From contig NZ_PPQN01000009.1 in assembly GCF_002901995.1 (NCBI RefSeq), positions 1-40,012 of the forward strand: DNA of 40,012 bases, read 5' to 3'. Both the position numbers and the translations under genes were made by a program. Source of the stretch: Staphylococcus coagulans. GTDB lineage: Bacteria; Bacillota; Bacilli; Staphylococcales; Staphylococcaceae. The notes beneath the pieces are model-generated. The model worked only from the letters and a program-made list of their open reading frames with translations. It made no database searches and had not been told where the DNA came from. Of the stretch, positions 25,783 to 35,234 are shown piece by piece (within the stretch, counting starts at the first letter, position 1; every line of letters starts with the position of its first letter).

Positions 25783-25825
25783 CAAAAAGAGGACAGCCTA
25801 ATCACGATGATTTCTGTCCCCTTCT
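25783..25825 (-). terminator. Terminator of the fumC-ppx-ppk unit
   Basis: GGACAG (25791-25796) pairs with CTGTCC (25814-25819), with extra pairing of ATCA/TGAT inside; on the minus strand TCTTTTTGTTT follows. It lies about 30 bases after the ppk stop. Confidence 0.7.
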
Positions 25826-25856
25826 TTGAAAAGTTAAAGCTTCACTTTTGTGTATA

Positions 25857-28019
25857 TTATTTCCGCTTCAAATGATTTTTGACACGATTAATCCAATTTC
25901 GTTTTGATTTTACAGGTTGTCCCATTTTAATTACATTTGATTCAGCAAGTTTTACGCCATAATCTTTTGCTTCTTGCATCAAATACTCTTGTGAGTTCAA
26001 TGGTTCTAAATCATTTTCAATGTAATGATAAACACCCTGCGAATCTTGATAACGTCCTTTTTGATTATCCGATAATTGAAGATTTAAAAATTCAACTAAC
26101 CGCTTCGCAATTTGTTTGTTCAATATAGGGAATAAAATTTCAACCCGTTTAATCATATTGCGCGTCATCATATCAGCTGAAGACAGATAAATTTTTTCAT
26201 CTCCATTATTATAGAAGTAATAGATTCGAGAATGTTCTAAAAGACGTCCAACAATGCTGACAACTTCTATGTTGTCACTAACGCCAGGTATCCCTGGTTT
26301 CAAGCAACAAATTCCACGAATGATTAATTTGACTTCTACACCTGCTTGAGACGCTTCAAATAATTTTTTAATTAACGCTTTATCAGTTAGAGAGTTCATT
26401 TTCATCATCATTTTACCATTGCCAAATTGGCGATGACTTTCTATTTCTTGATCGATACGCTCAATAAAAGAATCTCTTATTTCATAAGGTGCCACAATCA
26501 ACTTATGATAGTCCGGTTTCACCGAATAACCACTTAAATAATTAAAGAAATTCATTGCATCCTCACCAATTTCAGGATCAGTTGTAATGATACCCATATC
26601 GGTATATAATTTTGCGGTTTTATCGTTGTAGTTTCCTGTTCCTAGATGAACAAACGGAACTAACTGATGATTAATTCTTTTGACAACAAGTGTGATTTTA
26701 CTATGCGTTTTAAGGTGCGTCATCCCGTACATGACGTGACACCCTGCCTCTTCCAACATTTTTGCCCAATGAACATTGTTTTCTTCATCAAAGCGCGCCT
26801 TGAGCTCGACCAGAACGGTCACTTGCTTTCCATTTTCTGCAGCGTGTTTAAGCGCTTCGATAATAGGCGAATCACTACTTACACGATACAAAGTTTGTTT
26901 AATCGCTAACGTGTTAGGGTCCTCTGAAGCTTCCTTAATAAAGTCAACAATTGGATCAAATGATTCATATGGGTGATGGAAGAAAATATCTCTTTTCATT
27001 GCTAAGTCATAAATATTATGACGTCCGAGTGATTGCGGGATTTGTGGTGTATAAGCCGGATAAGTTAATGATTTTAATTTATGTGATAAGTGATCTACCA
27101 ACTCAAAAACAAACGTCAAATCGAGTGGCCCGTCTGTGTAATAGACATCTTGCTGTTCTAGTTCTAACGTATCGATTAACCAGTCCATATTCATATCACA
27201 CGGTTCACGGTTGTCTATTTCCAATCTCACCGCAGCACCACTTTTTCGTTCTTTTAGAAAGCGCTCGATTTCTATAAGTAAATCTTCTGCGCCATCTTCA
27301 TGAATGGTTAAATCCGCATTTCTTGTAATTCTAAAAGTATAGGTATTCAGTATTTCATACCCTTTAAAGAGGTGACCCATGAAAAAGGAAATCAAATCTT
27401 CAACTAAAACAATATATTGCTTGCTGCCTTCATTAACTGTAATAAATCGTTTAAGAAGCGTCGGTATTTGAACGATCGCTGCATTGATCTCATTACCTGT
27501 GTCAATATCTACAAATATATTGAGTGTTTTATTATTTAATTTTGGAAACGGCCGATAAGCATCAATTCCCAACGGTGTCAGTGTTGGCAAAATGTTTGAT
27601 AAAAAGATGCTTTCTAATTTTTCTTTAAGCGATTCGCTCAAAGATTCAGGTTTACTAAAATAGATATTGTGTGTTTTTAATTGTTCTACGAGCGTATTAA
27701 AACGTTCATATTGGAATTTTACATTCTGACGATTTTTCTTTTCAATTTCCTTAAGTTGCTCTTGTGGTGTGAGCTGTGTTTTATTTTCAGGTTTATCGAA
27801 GCCCATTTTAACTTGATCTTTTAAACCTGCAACACGAACCATAAAAAATTCATCTAAGTTAGAACTTGCTATGGCAATAAATTTGAGTTGCTCTATCAAT
27901 GGGTTTTGATGATCGCAGGCTTCTTGCAATACTCTATAATTAAAGTCTAACCAGCTCACTTCACGATTGTTATAATACTCCGGATGATTAATATCAAAAC
28001 TTCCCTTTTCAATAGTCAC
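25857..28019 (-). CDS. ppk: Polyphosphate kinase PPK1
   Basis: A 720-residue PPK1, which makes polyphosphate from ATP by way of a phosphohistidine. The four expected domains are present: N-terminal helical domain ([18 protein letters not shown]), head domain, and two phospholipase-D-like C-terminal domains. The active-site segments are [15 protein letters not shown] (equivalent of E. coli His435), [17 protein letters not shown], and [11 protein letters not shown] (equivalent of His592). Length is usual for the family. The start is a GTG with GGGGTG about 10 bases upstream. It follows ppx by 83 bases in the same direction and ends at a terminator. Synthesis and degradation of polyphosphate are therefore encoded side by side. 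Confidence 0.96.
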   Translation of the reverse strand: MTIEKGSFDINHPEYYNNREVSWLDFNYRVLQEACDHQNPLIEQLKFIAIASSNLDEFFMVRVAGLKDQVKMGFDKPENKTQLTPQEQLKEIEKKNRQNVKFQYERFNTLVEQLKTHNIYFSKPESLSESLKEKLESIFLSNILPTLTPLGIDAYRPFPKLNNKTLNIFVDIDTGNEINAAIVQIPTLLKRFITVNEGSKQYIVLVEDLISFFMGHLFKGYEILNTYTFRITRNADLTIHEDGAEDLLIEIERFLKERKSGAAVRLEIDNREPCDMNMDWLIDTLELEQQDVYYTDGPLDLTFVFELVDHLSHKLKSLTYPAYTPQIPQSLGRHNIYDLAMKRDIFFHHPYESFDPIVDFIKEASEDPNTLAIKQTLYRVSSDSPIIEALKHAAENGKQVTVLVELKARFDEENNVHWAKMLEEAGCHVMYGMTHLKTHSKITLVVKRINHQLVPFVHLGTGNYNDKTAKLYTDMGIITTDPEIGEDAMNFFNYLSGYSVKPDYHKLIVAPYEIRDSFIERIDQEIESHRQFGNGKMMMKMNSLTDKALIKKLFEASQAGVEVKLIIRGICCLKPGIPGVSDNIEVVSIVGRLLEHSRIYYFYNNGDEKIYLSSADMMTRNMIKRVEILFPILNKQIAKRLVEFLNLQLSDNQKGRYQDSQGVYHYIENDLEPLNSQEYLMQEAKDYGVKLAESNVIKMGQPVKSKRNWINRVKNHLKRK

Positions 28020-28102
28020 TTTATTTGTTCACCCCATTAATCTTCTACGAAACATCACTTCATTTATGTTCTTAGCGTAACATAAAAATCTAAAGTCATT
28101 TT

Positions 28103-29629
28103 TCAAGATTTTGTAAACACAATATTAATTTTAGTTTTAAGCACTTTTTCAATATGCTTTTTCTGACGATTGGCTTGGTATGACTCGGCGATGGGTTCGC
28201 CTTTATAATAAACATTTAAATCATAAGCGTCTTTATTATGTTTTAACTCAACGCGACTCACACTATTTGTATTCGAAATATTAAGAGCATTTGTAAACTT
28301 AATCACACCACCCAATGTTTGAATCTCAGAAAGTTCATCATCGCTAAACCATTTCGTCTCATCACTATATATTTTTAACAACGTTTTATTTTTATAGCTT
28401 GCTAATAGCGCAAGACGTACACGTTCCTTGTGAGATAAACCATTAATACTTGAATTGGCAATGATATAGTACGTATGTTGTGAGCTTGAATCTGCATCAA
28501 TAAATTTACCGAGATAATAAATATATGCCGCTTCAAGAAAAGCTTGCTTTGATGATACCTCAAAGTTCAATTTTTTGGCTTCTGAGAGTTGATTAAGTAA
28601 TGATTGTGCAAGTTTAACGCGTTGTTGTGCACCTGTTTCTTCAATTTTGTATTCGTTCGCAAGGTGTCTCAAAGCATCACTTAGCACATTAGCTTTATTA
28701 AATTCATTTTTATGCTTTTTAGCAATTTGATTCATAATAAAGCCTTCACGAATACCTTTTCTAGAGAAAGTAAATGCTTTTGCATGAATCATATCAAAAA
28801 GCACGTTAAATACTGCAACTGCCGGCAATATTATATCGACACGATCTCGGCTCAGCCCATCTAAATTTAATAATTCATCACGTGTATATTTCTTCAGTTT
28901 TTGATAAACTTCTTTCAGATCTTCATGTGCCATCGTGTAACCATGAACACCAGCAATAGGATAATTATGTCCTGCTTGATGTACACGCGCACAGTTACGT
29001 GCCGATCCTCCAATACCGATTAATTTAACCTCTTTATTTTGAATCCAATCTACTTTTTCAAATTCACCTTTCAGAAACTTCTCCATTTTTTTAATTGCAT
29101 CTTTATCATTATGCTCCTTGCCTTCAAAAAACATTCTGATTAAAGTAACAACCCCAAACGGAAAACTGATGGCTTGTTTAATATTTTTATCTTCGAACAA
29201 TGTCAATTCAGTAGATCCACCACCGATATCAACTGTGATCCCATTTTGAATACTTGTTGTATGGGTCACAGCATATGCACCATAAAACGCCTCATCCTCT
29301 TCAGGAATGACAATGACTTTAATACCCAGCTCTTTTTGAATTGATTTTAAAATTTGAGGTTGATTTTTAGATTGTCGTATTGCTGCAGTTGCGATAGGAT
29401 ATAAATGTTTAACTTTAAATTTATCTGCAACTGTTTTAAAACTGCGCAGTGCGGTCGTCAATACATCAATACCTTCTTGTGTCATATTCTGATCATCGTC
29501 CAAATATTGACTTAACCTTGCAGGTGTTTTAATGTTTTGAATTTCATTTAACCCTGTACGTTCATCATATTGAAAAATAACCAAGCGAATCGTATTCGAA
29601 CCAATATCTATTAAACCGTTTCGTTCCAT
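28103..29629 (-). CDS. ppx: Exopolyphosphatase Ppx/GppA
   Basis: A 508-residue enzyme of the ASKHA fold that removes terminal phosphates from polyphosphate and may act on pppGpp. The phosphate-binding motifs are DIGSNTIRLVIF at the N-terminus, VTVDIGGGSTELT-like segment (TVDIGGGSTEL) around residue 145, and LIGIGGSARNCARV. The C-terminal half (from about residue 310) is the helical HD-like domain found in long Ppx proteins. It begins 20 bases after the fumC stop, with GGAGG 12 bases from the ATG, and precedes ppk, so the three genes are probably cotranscribed. Confidence 0.94.
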   Translation of the reverse strand: MERNGLIDIGSNTIRLVIFQYDERTGLNEIQNIKTPARLSQYLDDDQNMTQEGIDVLTTALRSFKTVADKFKVKHLYPIATAAIRQSKNQPQILKSIQKELGIKVIVIPEEDEAFYGAYAVTHTTSIQNGITVDIGGGSTELTLFEDKNIKQAISFPFGVVTLIRMFFEGKEHNDKDAIKKMEKFLKGEFEKVDWIQNKEVKLIGIGGSARNCARVHQAGHNYPIAGVHGYTMAHEDLKEVYQKLKKYTRDELLNLDGLSRDRVDIILPAVAVFNVLFDMIHAKAFTFSRKGIREGFIMNQIAKKHKNEFNKANVLSDALRHLANEYKIEETGAQQRVKLAQSLLNQLSEAKKLNFEVSSKQAFLEAAYIYYLGKFIDADSSSQHTYYIIANSSINGLSHKERVRLALLASYKNKTLLKIYSDETKWFSDDELSEIQTLGGVIKFTNALNISNTNSVSRVELKHNKDAYDLNVYYKGEPIAESYQANRQKKHIEKVLKTKINIVFTKS

Positions 29630-29649
29630 GCTTTAAAAATGCCTCCAAA

Positions 29650-31035
29650 CTATTTAGGATGAACCATGTTTTCGGGTTTAATCCATTCATCAAATTGCGC
29701 TTCTGTTAAATGTCCGGATTGAATTGCTGCTTCTTTTAATGTCAAACCTTCTTTATGGGCTTTCTTAGCAATGGCTGCTGCATTCTCATAACCGATATGA
29801 GGATTTAAAGCAGTTACAAGCATTAATGAACGGTTAAGATAATCATCAATATGTGATTCAATCGGTTCAATTCCTACTGCACAATTATCATTAAACGTGT
29901 TCATTCCATCTGCTAATAAATAAATAGATTGTAATGTATTATGCAAAATCACAGGTTTGAAAACGTTTAGTTCAAAGTTACCTTGTGAACTTGAAATACC
30001 TACTACAGTATCATTACCCATGACTTGAACAGCCACCATAGTCAACATTTCACATTGTGTTGGATTAACTTTACCCGGCATAATGGAAGAGCCTGGTTCA
30101 TTTTCAGGAATAGAAATCTCTGCTAAGCCTGCACGTGGGCCTGAAGCTAACCATCTAATGTCGTTGGCAATTTTCATTAAATCAGCAGCTAAGGCTTTAA
30201 GTGTACCGTGCAATTGAACAACTTCATCATGTGCTGTTAAAGCATGGAATTTATTTTCAGAAGAAACAAACGAATAACCTGTATTTTCTGAAATATAAGC
30301 GGCTACTTTATTACCGAATTCGGGATGTGCATTAATACCTGTACCGACTGCAGTACCACCAATCGCTAAATTGAGAATATGTTTTTTAGATTCTGCTAAT
30401 AAATTGTCACATACCTCTAACATATAGCGCCATCCACTCACTTCTTGACCGAGTGTAATAGGTGTAGCATCTTGTAAATGGGTACGTCCGATTTTAATAA
30501 TATCTTTAAATGCTTGTTCTTTTTGATAGAAAGTATCTCTTAAGCGTTTTATTGCTGGTTCTAATTGCGTCTCTACTTGATGATATAAAGCAACATGCAT
30601 GGCAGTTGGAAAAGTATCGTTAGAACTTTGAGATTTGTTCACATCATCATTAGGATGTATTTTTTCATCGATGCCTTTAGACGCTAAATATTCATTTGCA
30701 ACGTGGCTTACGACTTCGTTAACATTCATATTGCTTTGCGTGCCGCTTCCTGTCTGCCATACTACTAATGGGAAATGTTCATCTAACTCACCCTTTAATA
30801 TACGTTCACAAGCATAAATAATGGCATCTTTTTTAGCATCACTGAGTTTTCCTAATTCATGGTTTGCAAGTGCCGCTGCACGTTTTAATTGTGCAAAACC
30901 ATATATCACTTCGATAGGCATCTTCTCTTTACCGACTGGAAAATTTTGCTTACTACGTTGTGTTTGCGCACCCCAATATTTATCTGCTGGCACTTCAATT
31001 TCACCAAATGTATCGTGTTCAATTCTTACTGACAT
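29650..31035 (-). CDS. fumC: Class II fumarate hydratase
   Basis: A 461-residue iron-independent fumarase that interconverts fumarate and L-malate in the citrate cycle. Family signatures are [32 protein letters not shown] and the catalytic-loop signature [16 protein letters not shown] around residue 316, with the catalytic Ser in the GSS. Length is the usual one. GGGGAG precedes the ATG by 8 bases. It has its own extended -10 promoter at 31078-31107 and is followed closely by ppx. Confidence 0.98.
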   Translation of the reverse strand: MSVRIEHDTFGEIEVPADKYWGAQTQRSKQNFPVGKEKMPIEVIYGFAQLKRAAALANHELGKLSDAKKDAIIYACERILKGELDEHFPLVVWQTGSGTQSNMNVNEVVSHVANEYLASKGIDEKIHPNDDVNKSQSSNDTFPTAMHVALYHQVETQLEPAIKRLRDTFYQKEQAFKDIIKIGRTHLQDATPITLGQEVSGWRYMLEVCDNLLAESKKHILNLAIGGTAVGTGINAHPEFGNKVAAYISENTGYSFVSSENKFHALTAHDEVVQLHGTLKALAADLMKIANDIRWLASGPRAGLAEISIPENEPGSSIMPGKVNPTQCEMLTMVAVQVMGNDTVVGISSSQGNFELNVFKPVILHNTLQSIYLLADGMNTFNDNCAVGIEPIESHIDDYLNRSLMLVTALNPHIGYENAAAIAKKAHKEGLTLKEAAIQSGHLTEAQFDEWIKPENMVHPK

Positions 31036-31077
31036 TGATCTCGCTCCCCTTTAATTAGAATGTTATTCTTCAATTAA

Positions 31078-31107
31078 ATTATAGCATTAATTGAAATGCC
31101 CATTCAA
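31078..31107 (-). promoter_or_regulatory. fumC promoter
   Basis: On the minus strand TTGAAT (31102-31107), 18 bases, then a perfect TATAAT (31078-31083) with the TGC extension just before it. It lies about 42 bases upstream of the ATG. Confidence 0.7.
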
Positions 31108-31126
31108 TTCTGTTTCTGAGATAAAA

Positions 31127-31183
31127 CAAAAAAGTAGTTTGCGCAGCGGTTAATAGAATTAACGCGTAACAGACTACTTTTTT
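31127..31183. terminator. Terminator between the small membrane protein gene and fumC
   Basis: AAAAAAGTAGT (31128-31138) pairs perfectly with ACTACTTTTTT (31173-31183). A nested hairpin GTTAAT-AGA-ATTAAC (31149-31163) sits inside. Both flanks can supply a U tract; by position it serves the minus-strand gene ending at 31207. Confidence 0.8.
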
Positions 31184-31206
31184 AAGGATGACGAAATAAG
31201 TAAGGC

Positions 31207-31632
31207 TTATGCCTTGTCTTCTTTATTATGATTAAGAAATTTAATTTTTACAGCTTGAACAATAGCAATTGCAGATAATAAATATAAAATCAATCCAACC
31301 ACCATTGTTATTGGACTAAGGTCGATTAATAGCCCCCAAAAACCTTGTAATTGTTGATAAAAGTCAGCAAGATATAGCGTCAATGCCACAGTAATCGCAA
31401 TACAGCAAATCACACTAATAACAATACCTTTTTGATTTGCTCTTACAAAAGTTTGCGCGCTGGCAGCGCGGTCATCAATAAGACCATCGGATAGATTGAG
31501 TTGGAGTTGAACAACTTTGAACAACACAGGTAAATATAAAGTTCCTAAAGCAAGCGGAAATGCTTTAATAGACAATAGATTAATGATTGTTGATAATACG
31601 AGTAGCAATCCCCATTTACGATATAATTTCAT
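31207..31632 (-). CDS. Small integral membrane protein of unknown function
   Basis: A 141-residue protein with four hydrophobic segments (GLLLVLSTIINLLSIKAF, LGTLYLPVLFKVV, IVISVICCIAITVALTLYL, ITMVVGLILYLLSAIAIV) and a basic, charged C-terminal tail. I do not recognise a named family. The ATG at 31632 follows AAAGGTG by 6 bases; a GTG three codons earlier lies within that site. It is a single gene, separated from the acidic protein gene upstream by about 150 bases and from fumC by a terminator. Confidence 0.75.
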   Translation of the reverse strand: MKLYRKWGLLLVLSTIINLLSIKAFPLALGTLYLPVLFKVVQLQLNLSDGLIDDRAASAQTFVRANQKGIVISVICCIAITVALTLYLADFYQQLQGFWGLLIDLSPITMVVGLILYLLSAIAIVQAVKIKFLNHNKEDKA

Positions 31633-31779
31633 GTATGTCACCTTTCAAATTTTTCTATAGCGCCCTTATTTTATCATATTTTATTACAGCTCAACGACAA
31701 AACAAGGCGAAAGTTTACAATCAACTTTCGCCCTGTTTTCTATCTTATAAAGGCAATATGTGTAGATTTGATTAAAAGA

Positions 31780-31932
31780 TTACTTATCTGATCGAATATC
31801 AGCATCATGATCTTGATTTAATTTATCTTGATCATTTTTTTCTGAGATTTGTTCCATCTCTTTGCCCAATTCAACGACATCATCAAAACCTTCTACCATT
31901 TCATTTTCATATTGTTTTTGATCTTCTTTCAT
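31780..31932 (-). CDS. 50-residue acidic protein cotranscribed with the NagB-like gene
   Basis: A short protein of 50 residues, very rich in Asp, Glu, Gln and Lys and almost free of aromatic residues (MKEDQKQYENEMVEGFDDV at the start, DADIRSDK at the end). It is probably helical or disordered and cytoplasmic. GAGGTGG lies 8 bases before the ATG, so translation is likely. It begins only 18 bases after the stop of the NagB-like gene and would share its SigB-type promoter. No family is recognised; charged proteins of this size are common among staphylococcal stress-induced genes. Confidence 0.65.
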   Translation of the reverse strand: MKEDQKQYENEMVEGFDDVVELGKEMEQISEKNDQDKLNQDHDADIRSDK

Positions 31933-31950
31933 TAAATTGCCACCTCTAAT

Positions 31951-32550
31951 TTATGCATATAATGAAGTAAAATAGGCTCTAACATCATCTGGTAAACCTT
32001 GTGCAGCCGCTTCATCAAGGACAATAGTCACCATACGATGTGTTTTTAATGTTGACGGTATAAAGCTCGTATTACCATTTTCTTCATATAATTTTTGAAC
32101 TTGTGCCGCTTTATTTGAGCCTGTGACTACAACAATGATTTCACGCGCTGGCATTACGGCATCATTCATTGGTAACCCAATTTGTCCGTTTTCATCAATA
32201 GTTAATATTTGTAACGTTAATTTCCCTTTATTATCTTTCGTTTTAGCATGATGCGCAATAAATGATTCTACATTGTCATCATCTGGAACTTCGTGCACTT
32301 GTTTCTCTGGTACGCCTAATGATTTAAAAAATGACGCTTGCTTATCATAGTCCAAGATATGAATTTGACTAAAGTCGACACTATGACGATCAACATCTTG
32401 TTTTAAATAATCTAAAACTGGCGCTTGGTCTTCATTTAAATGGACACCTACAATTGAGGTAGGATTATTATTAAGCTGTTTTCTTAAGATATCTGCTGTA
32501 TATGTTGCCACTGTTTCTGCATCTTTAAATACTTTAAAATTCATTGCCAT
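31951..32550 (-). CDS. Degenerate NagB-like (glucosamine-6-phosphate deaminase-like) protein
   Basis: A 199-residue protein with the NagB/6-phosphogluconolactonase fold. It keeps the VVTGSNKAAQVQKL segment (NagB: TGxxKAxAI) and a recognisable ILDYDKQ in place of the LDEY motif. The catalytic loop, GxxxDGHIAFNEP in true deaminases, reads LTIDENGQIGLPMND, so the catalytic Asp is Asn and the catalytic His is Gln. It is also about 40 residues shorter than NagB. It is therefore unlikely to be an active deaminase and may bind a sugar phosphate or have another role. A GAGGAG site lies 9 bases from the ATG and a SigB-type promoter is 50 bases up. Confidence 0.82.
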   Translation of the reverse strand: MAMNFKVFKDAETVATYTADILRKQLNNNPTSIVGVHLNEDQAPVLDYLKQDVDRHSVDFSQIHILDYDKQASFFKSLGVPEKQVHEVPDDDNVESFIAHHAKTKDNKGKLTLQILTIDENGQIGLPMNDAVMPAREIIVVVTGSNKAAQVQKLYEENGNTSFIPSTLKTHRMVTIVLDEAAAQGLPDDVRAYFTSLYA

Positions 32551-32600
32551 TATCTTACACTCCTCTATTGTCCTTACTAGTCTATAACATTAATACCTAC

Positions 32601-32627
32601 ATACCCATTTTATCAATATATTAAAAC
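32601..32627 (-). promoter_or_regulatory. SigB-type promoter of the NagB-like gene
   Basis: On the minus strand GTTTTA (32622-32627), a 15-base spacer and a perfect GGGTAT (32601-32606) match the staphylococcal SigB pattern with one mismatch. It lies about 50 bases before the ATG at 32550. Confidence 0.6.
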
Positions 32628-32729
32628 ATCATTCATTAGGCATCATGCTGACTCATGTTCACTTTCAATTATAACCTTTTTAGTAATTAAATTCTTGTGA
32701 TAGCTGTCTTATCATGTTGATTGACAGAA

Positions 32730-33200
32730 CTATTGTAAATTCGGATAATTTTGTTGTCTCAATGCCTCATATACTAAAATAGCAGCTGTATTTGATAGAT
32801 TCAGGGCACGGACATTTTCATTCATCGGAATACGTAAAGCTGTACTTTCATATTTTTCTTTGACCCAATCCGGTAAGCCCGTTGTTTCTTTTCCAAATAT
32901 GAAATAATAATCCTCATTAGGATCTGAAAAATCTTGTGAGGTATGATTTTTCGAACCAAATTTAGTGAGTAAGAAATACTGCCCCGCTGTTTGTTCGAAA
33001 AATGATTCAATATTATCATAATATGTAATTGAAACATATTTCCAATAATCTAAACCTGCACGTTTTAACATTTTGTCATCTGTGCTAAAACCTAATGGTC
33101 GAATTAAGTGTAATTTTGTATCTGTTGCTGCACATGTACGTGCAATATTTCCTGTATTTGCAGGTATTTCTGGTTGGTATAATACGACATGAATTGACAT
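32730..33200 (-). CDS. trmL: tRNA (cytidine/uridine-34 2'-O)-methyltransferase TrmL
   Basis: A 156-residue SPOUT methyltransferase that methylates the wobble ribose of tRNA-Leu. The three SPOUT motifs are visible: IPANTGNIARTC near the N-terminus, FGKETTGLPDWV (about residues 99-110) and the knot end IPMNENVRALNLSNTAAI. The length equals that of YibK/CspR proteins. Its ATG overlaps the queG stop by one base (TAATG), with GAGGAGAG just upstream inside queG, so translation is coupled. Both products modify tRNA wobble bases. Confidence 0.96.
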   Translation of the reverse strand: MSIHVVLYQPEIPANTGNIARTCAATDTKLHLIRPLGFSTDDKMLKRAGLDYWKYVSITYYDNIESFFEQTAGQYFLLTKFGSKNHTSQDFSDPNEDYYFIFGKETTGLPDWVKEKYESTALRIPMNENVRALNLSNTAAILVYEALRQQNYPNLQ

Positions 33201-34330
33201 TATCCATCTCTCCTCATTTCTAAGCCTTTTAACATTTCAACTTGTACTTCTTCATCTTCATTTTCATAGTGTGCCATAATATAAGATTTGGCTAAATCGC
33301 CTTGAATTTGACCAATCGCCCAAAAAGCAGTTGCTCGAATAAGCGGTCTCGGATCATTTTCTGCGACCTCTTTTAAATCTGGAATCGCATCCTCTTCTTT
33401 AAAATGTGCTAATGCTATAATGGCATTACGTTGGATAGGTTTTTTGCCACGCCAAGCACCTGCAAGATGACCAAACGTATTTTTAAATGTTTTATTATTC
33501 ATTTTCAATAACGGTACTAATCTTGGTTTTAAAATTTCTGGTTCTAATATAATATCATCTTGCTCAATATTAATCCCTCTATTTTTAGGGCAAACCTGCT
33601 GACAAGTGTCACAGCCGTATAAACGATTTCCAATTTTATAACGATATTCATCGGGCAAATAGCCTTTTGTTTGTGTTAAAAAACTAATACATTTTTGACT
33701 GTTTAATTGACCATCACCAACAAGTGCGCCAGTTGGACAACGATCGACACATATTGTACAATCGCCACAACTCTCCATGATTGGATCATCAGGAGGAAAT
33801 GGGATATTCACTAACATTTCACCTAAATAGGTCCACGTTCCTAAATCAGGATGAATCACAAAACCATTTCTACCTACAAATCCTAATCCTGCACGTTCAG
33901 CAACAGCTCTATCAGATAAAACACCCGTATCTACCATAGACATCATTTCTGCATCGGGCACTTTAGCTTGGATAAATTTGGCTAACTTATCTAAACGCTT
34001 TCGCATAATGGTATGATAATCTTGTCCCCAAGAGGCCCGCGCAAACATACCACGTCGGTCTCCGCGAATACTTTTAGGCGCATTTTTTAGTTTGTTTGGA
34101 TATCCTACTGAGATGGCAATAATAGATTTTGCTGTGGGTAATGATAACTTAGGCTCTGTTCTTAAAGCAATATCTGATTCTTCAAATCCAGATGCATACC
34201 CTTTCGCATGGTAATCCACTAATTTTTGCTTCAACTCATCAAACGGATCAGCTGTCGTAAAACCGATACGATTAATACCTATACTGTAGGCATATTCTAT
34301 TATTTCTTCTTTTAATTGTAAGACATCCAT
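33200..34330 (-). CDS. queG: Epoxyqueuosine reductase QueG
   Basis: A 376-residue cobalamin- and Fe-S-dependent enzyme that makes queuosine from epoxyqueuosine in the anticodon loop of tRNAs for Asp, Asn, His and Tyr. The N-terminal domain has the conserved GRNGFVIHPDLGTWTYLGE region; the two [4Fe-4S] motifs are CGDCTICVDRCPTGAL and CDTCQQVCPKNRG. A HEAT-like C-terminus follows (about residues 300-376). GGGGTG precedes the ATG. It heads a two-gene unit with trmL. Targets tRNA-Asp, tRNA-His and tRNA-Tyr are encoded at the right end of this window. Confidence 0.97.
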   Translation of the reverse strand: MDVLQLKEEIIEYAYSIGINRIGFTTADPFDELKQKLVDYHAKGYASGFEESDIALRTEPKLSLPTAKSIIAISVGYPNKLKNAPKSIRGDRRGMFARASWGQDYHTIMRKRLDKLAKFIQAKVPDAEMMSMVDTGVLSDRAVAERAGLGFVGRNGFVIHPDLGTWTYLGEMLVNIPFPPDDPIMESCGDCTICVDRCPTGALVGDGQLNSQKCISFLTQTKGYLPDEYRYKIGNRLYGCDTCQQVCPKNRGINIEQDDIILEPEILKPRLVPLLKMNNKTFKNTFGHLAGAWRGKKPIQRNAIIALAHFKEEDAIPDLKEVAENDPRPLIRATAFWAIGQIQGDLAKSYIMAHYENEDEEVQVEMLKGLEMRRDG

Positions 34331-34424
34331 AAACTCACCCCTTAAAAGTCACCACACTATTTTAACATATCTTTCTAGACCTGCGTTGTAATTCATTCAA
34401 GTTCTTTTTATTCAAATAAGCACA

Positions 34425-34488
34425 AAATAATAAAGAATGGCGTGCATACTCACCCATTGTTAGGTTATTGTCATTACTTACGCCATTC
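34425..34488 (-). terminator. Terminator of the glutamine transporter operon
   Basis: GAATGGCGT (34435-34443) pairs perfectly with ACGCCATTC (34480-34488) around a 36-base loop; on the minus strand TTTATTATTTTG follows. It lies about 18 bases past the glnQ stop. Confidence 0.65.
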
Positions 34489-34505
34489 AAATTATTTATA
34501 CATCA

Positions 34506-35234
34506 TTATTTAACTAATACACGTTTTAAAAAGTTTTGCGTCCGTTGATGTTGCGGATTTTCAAAAACTTCATGAGAAGGTCCATCTTCAACAATATGGC
34601 CATCCGCCATGAATATCACACGATCACTCACGTTTTTGGCAAAGTCCATTTCGTGTGTTACAACCACCATAGTCATCCCTTCTTTTGCTAAAGATTTCAT
34701 TACAGTCAACACTTCCCCGACAACTTCGGGATCAAGCGCTGATGTAGGTTCATCAAACAATAAAACATCAGGATTCATAGCAAGTGCACGTGCAATCGCA
34801 ACCCTTTGCTTCTGTCCGCCAGACAATTGATTCGGATAGGCCTCAGCTTTATCTTTAAGACCAACTTTGTCTAATAAATCGAGCGCATGGGCCTTTAAAA
34901 ATGCTTTGTCGCTTTTTTTCAATAAACTTGGGGCTAAAATAATATTATCAATTACTTTCTTATGCGGGAATAAATTAAAATTTTGGAAAACCATTCCCAT
35001 TTTTTGACGTAGTTCATCAACTTTCGTCCCTTTTTCCGTTAAATCTCTTCCTTCAAAAATGACACTTCCTTTTGTAGGAACTTCTAATAAATTCATACAG
35101 CGTAATAAAGTACTTTTACCACTACCAGAGGGCCCGATAATAGCAACGACTTCCCCCTTATGAACTTCCATATCGATCTGTGCTAAAACTTCATTGTTTC
35201 CATACGTTTTACTTAATTGTTTAATTTTAATCAC
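34506..35234 (-). CDS. glnQ: Glutamine-type amino acid ABC transporter ATPase GlnQ
   Basis: A 242-residue ATP-binding subunit of a polar amino acid importer. Walker A is GPSGSGKST (about residues 33-41), the Q-loop region [11 protein letters not shown], the signature [15 protein letters not shown], Walker [13 protein letters not shown] and the switch [10 protein letters not shown]. The start is a GTG that overlaps the end of the upstream permease gene by 8 bases, so it is coupled to it. Glutamine is the best guess for the substrate from the family and from the S. aureus annotation; cystine or other polar amino acids cannot be excluded by sequence alone. Confidence 0.9.
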   Translation of the reverse strand: MIKIKQLSKTYGNNEVLAQIDMEVHKGEVVAIIGPSGSGKSTLLRCMNLLEVPTKGSVIFEGRDLTEKGTKVDELRQKMGMVFQNFNLFPHKKVIDNIILAPSLLKKSDKAFLKAHALDLLDKVGLKDKAEAYPNQLSGGQKQRVAIARALAMNPDVLLFDEPTSALDPEVVGEVLTVMKSLAKEGMTMVVVTHEMDFAKNVSDRVIFMADGHIVEDGPSHEVFENPQHQRTQNFLKRVLVK

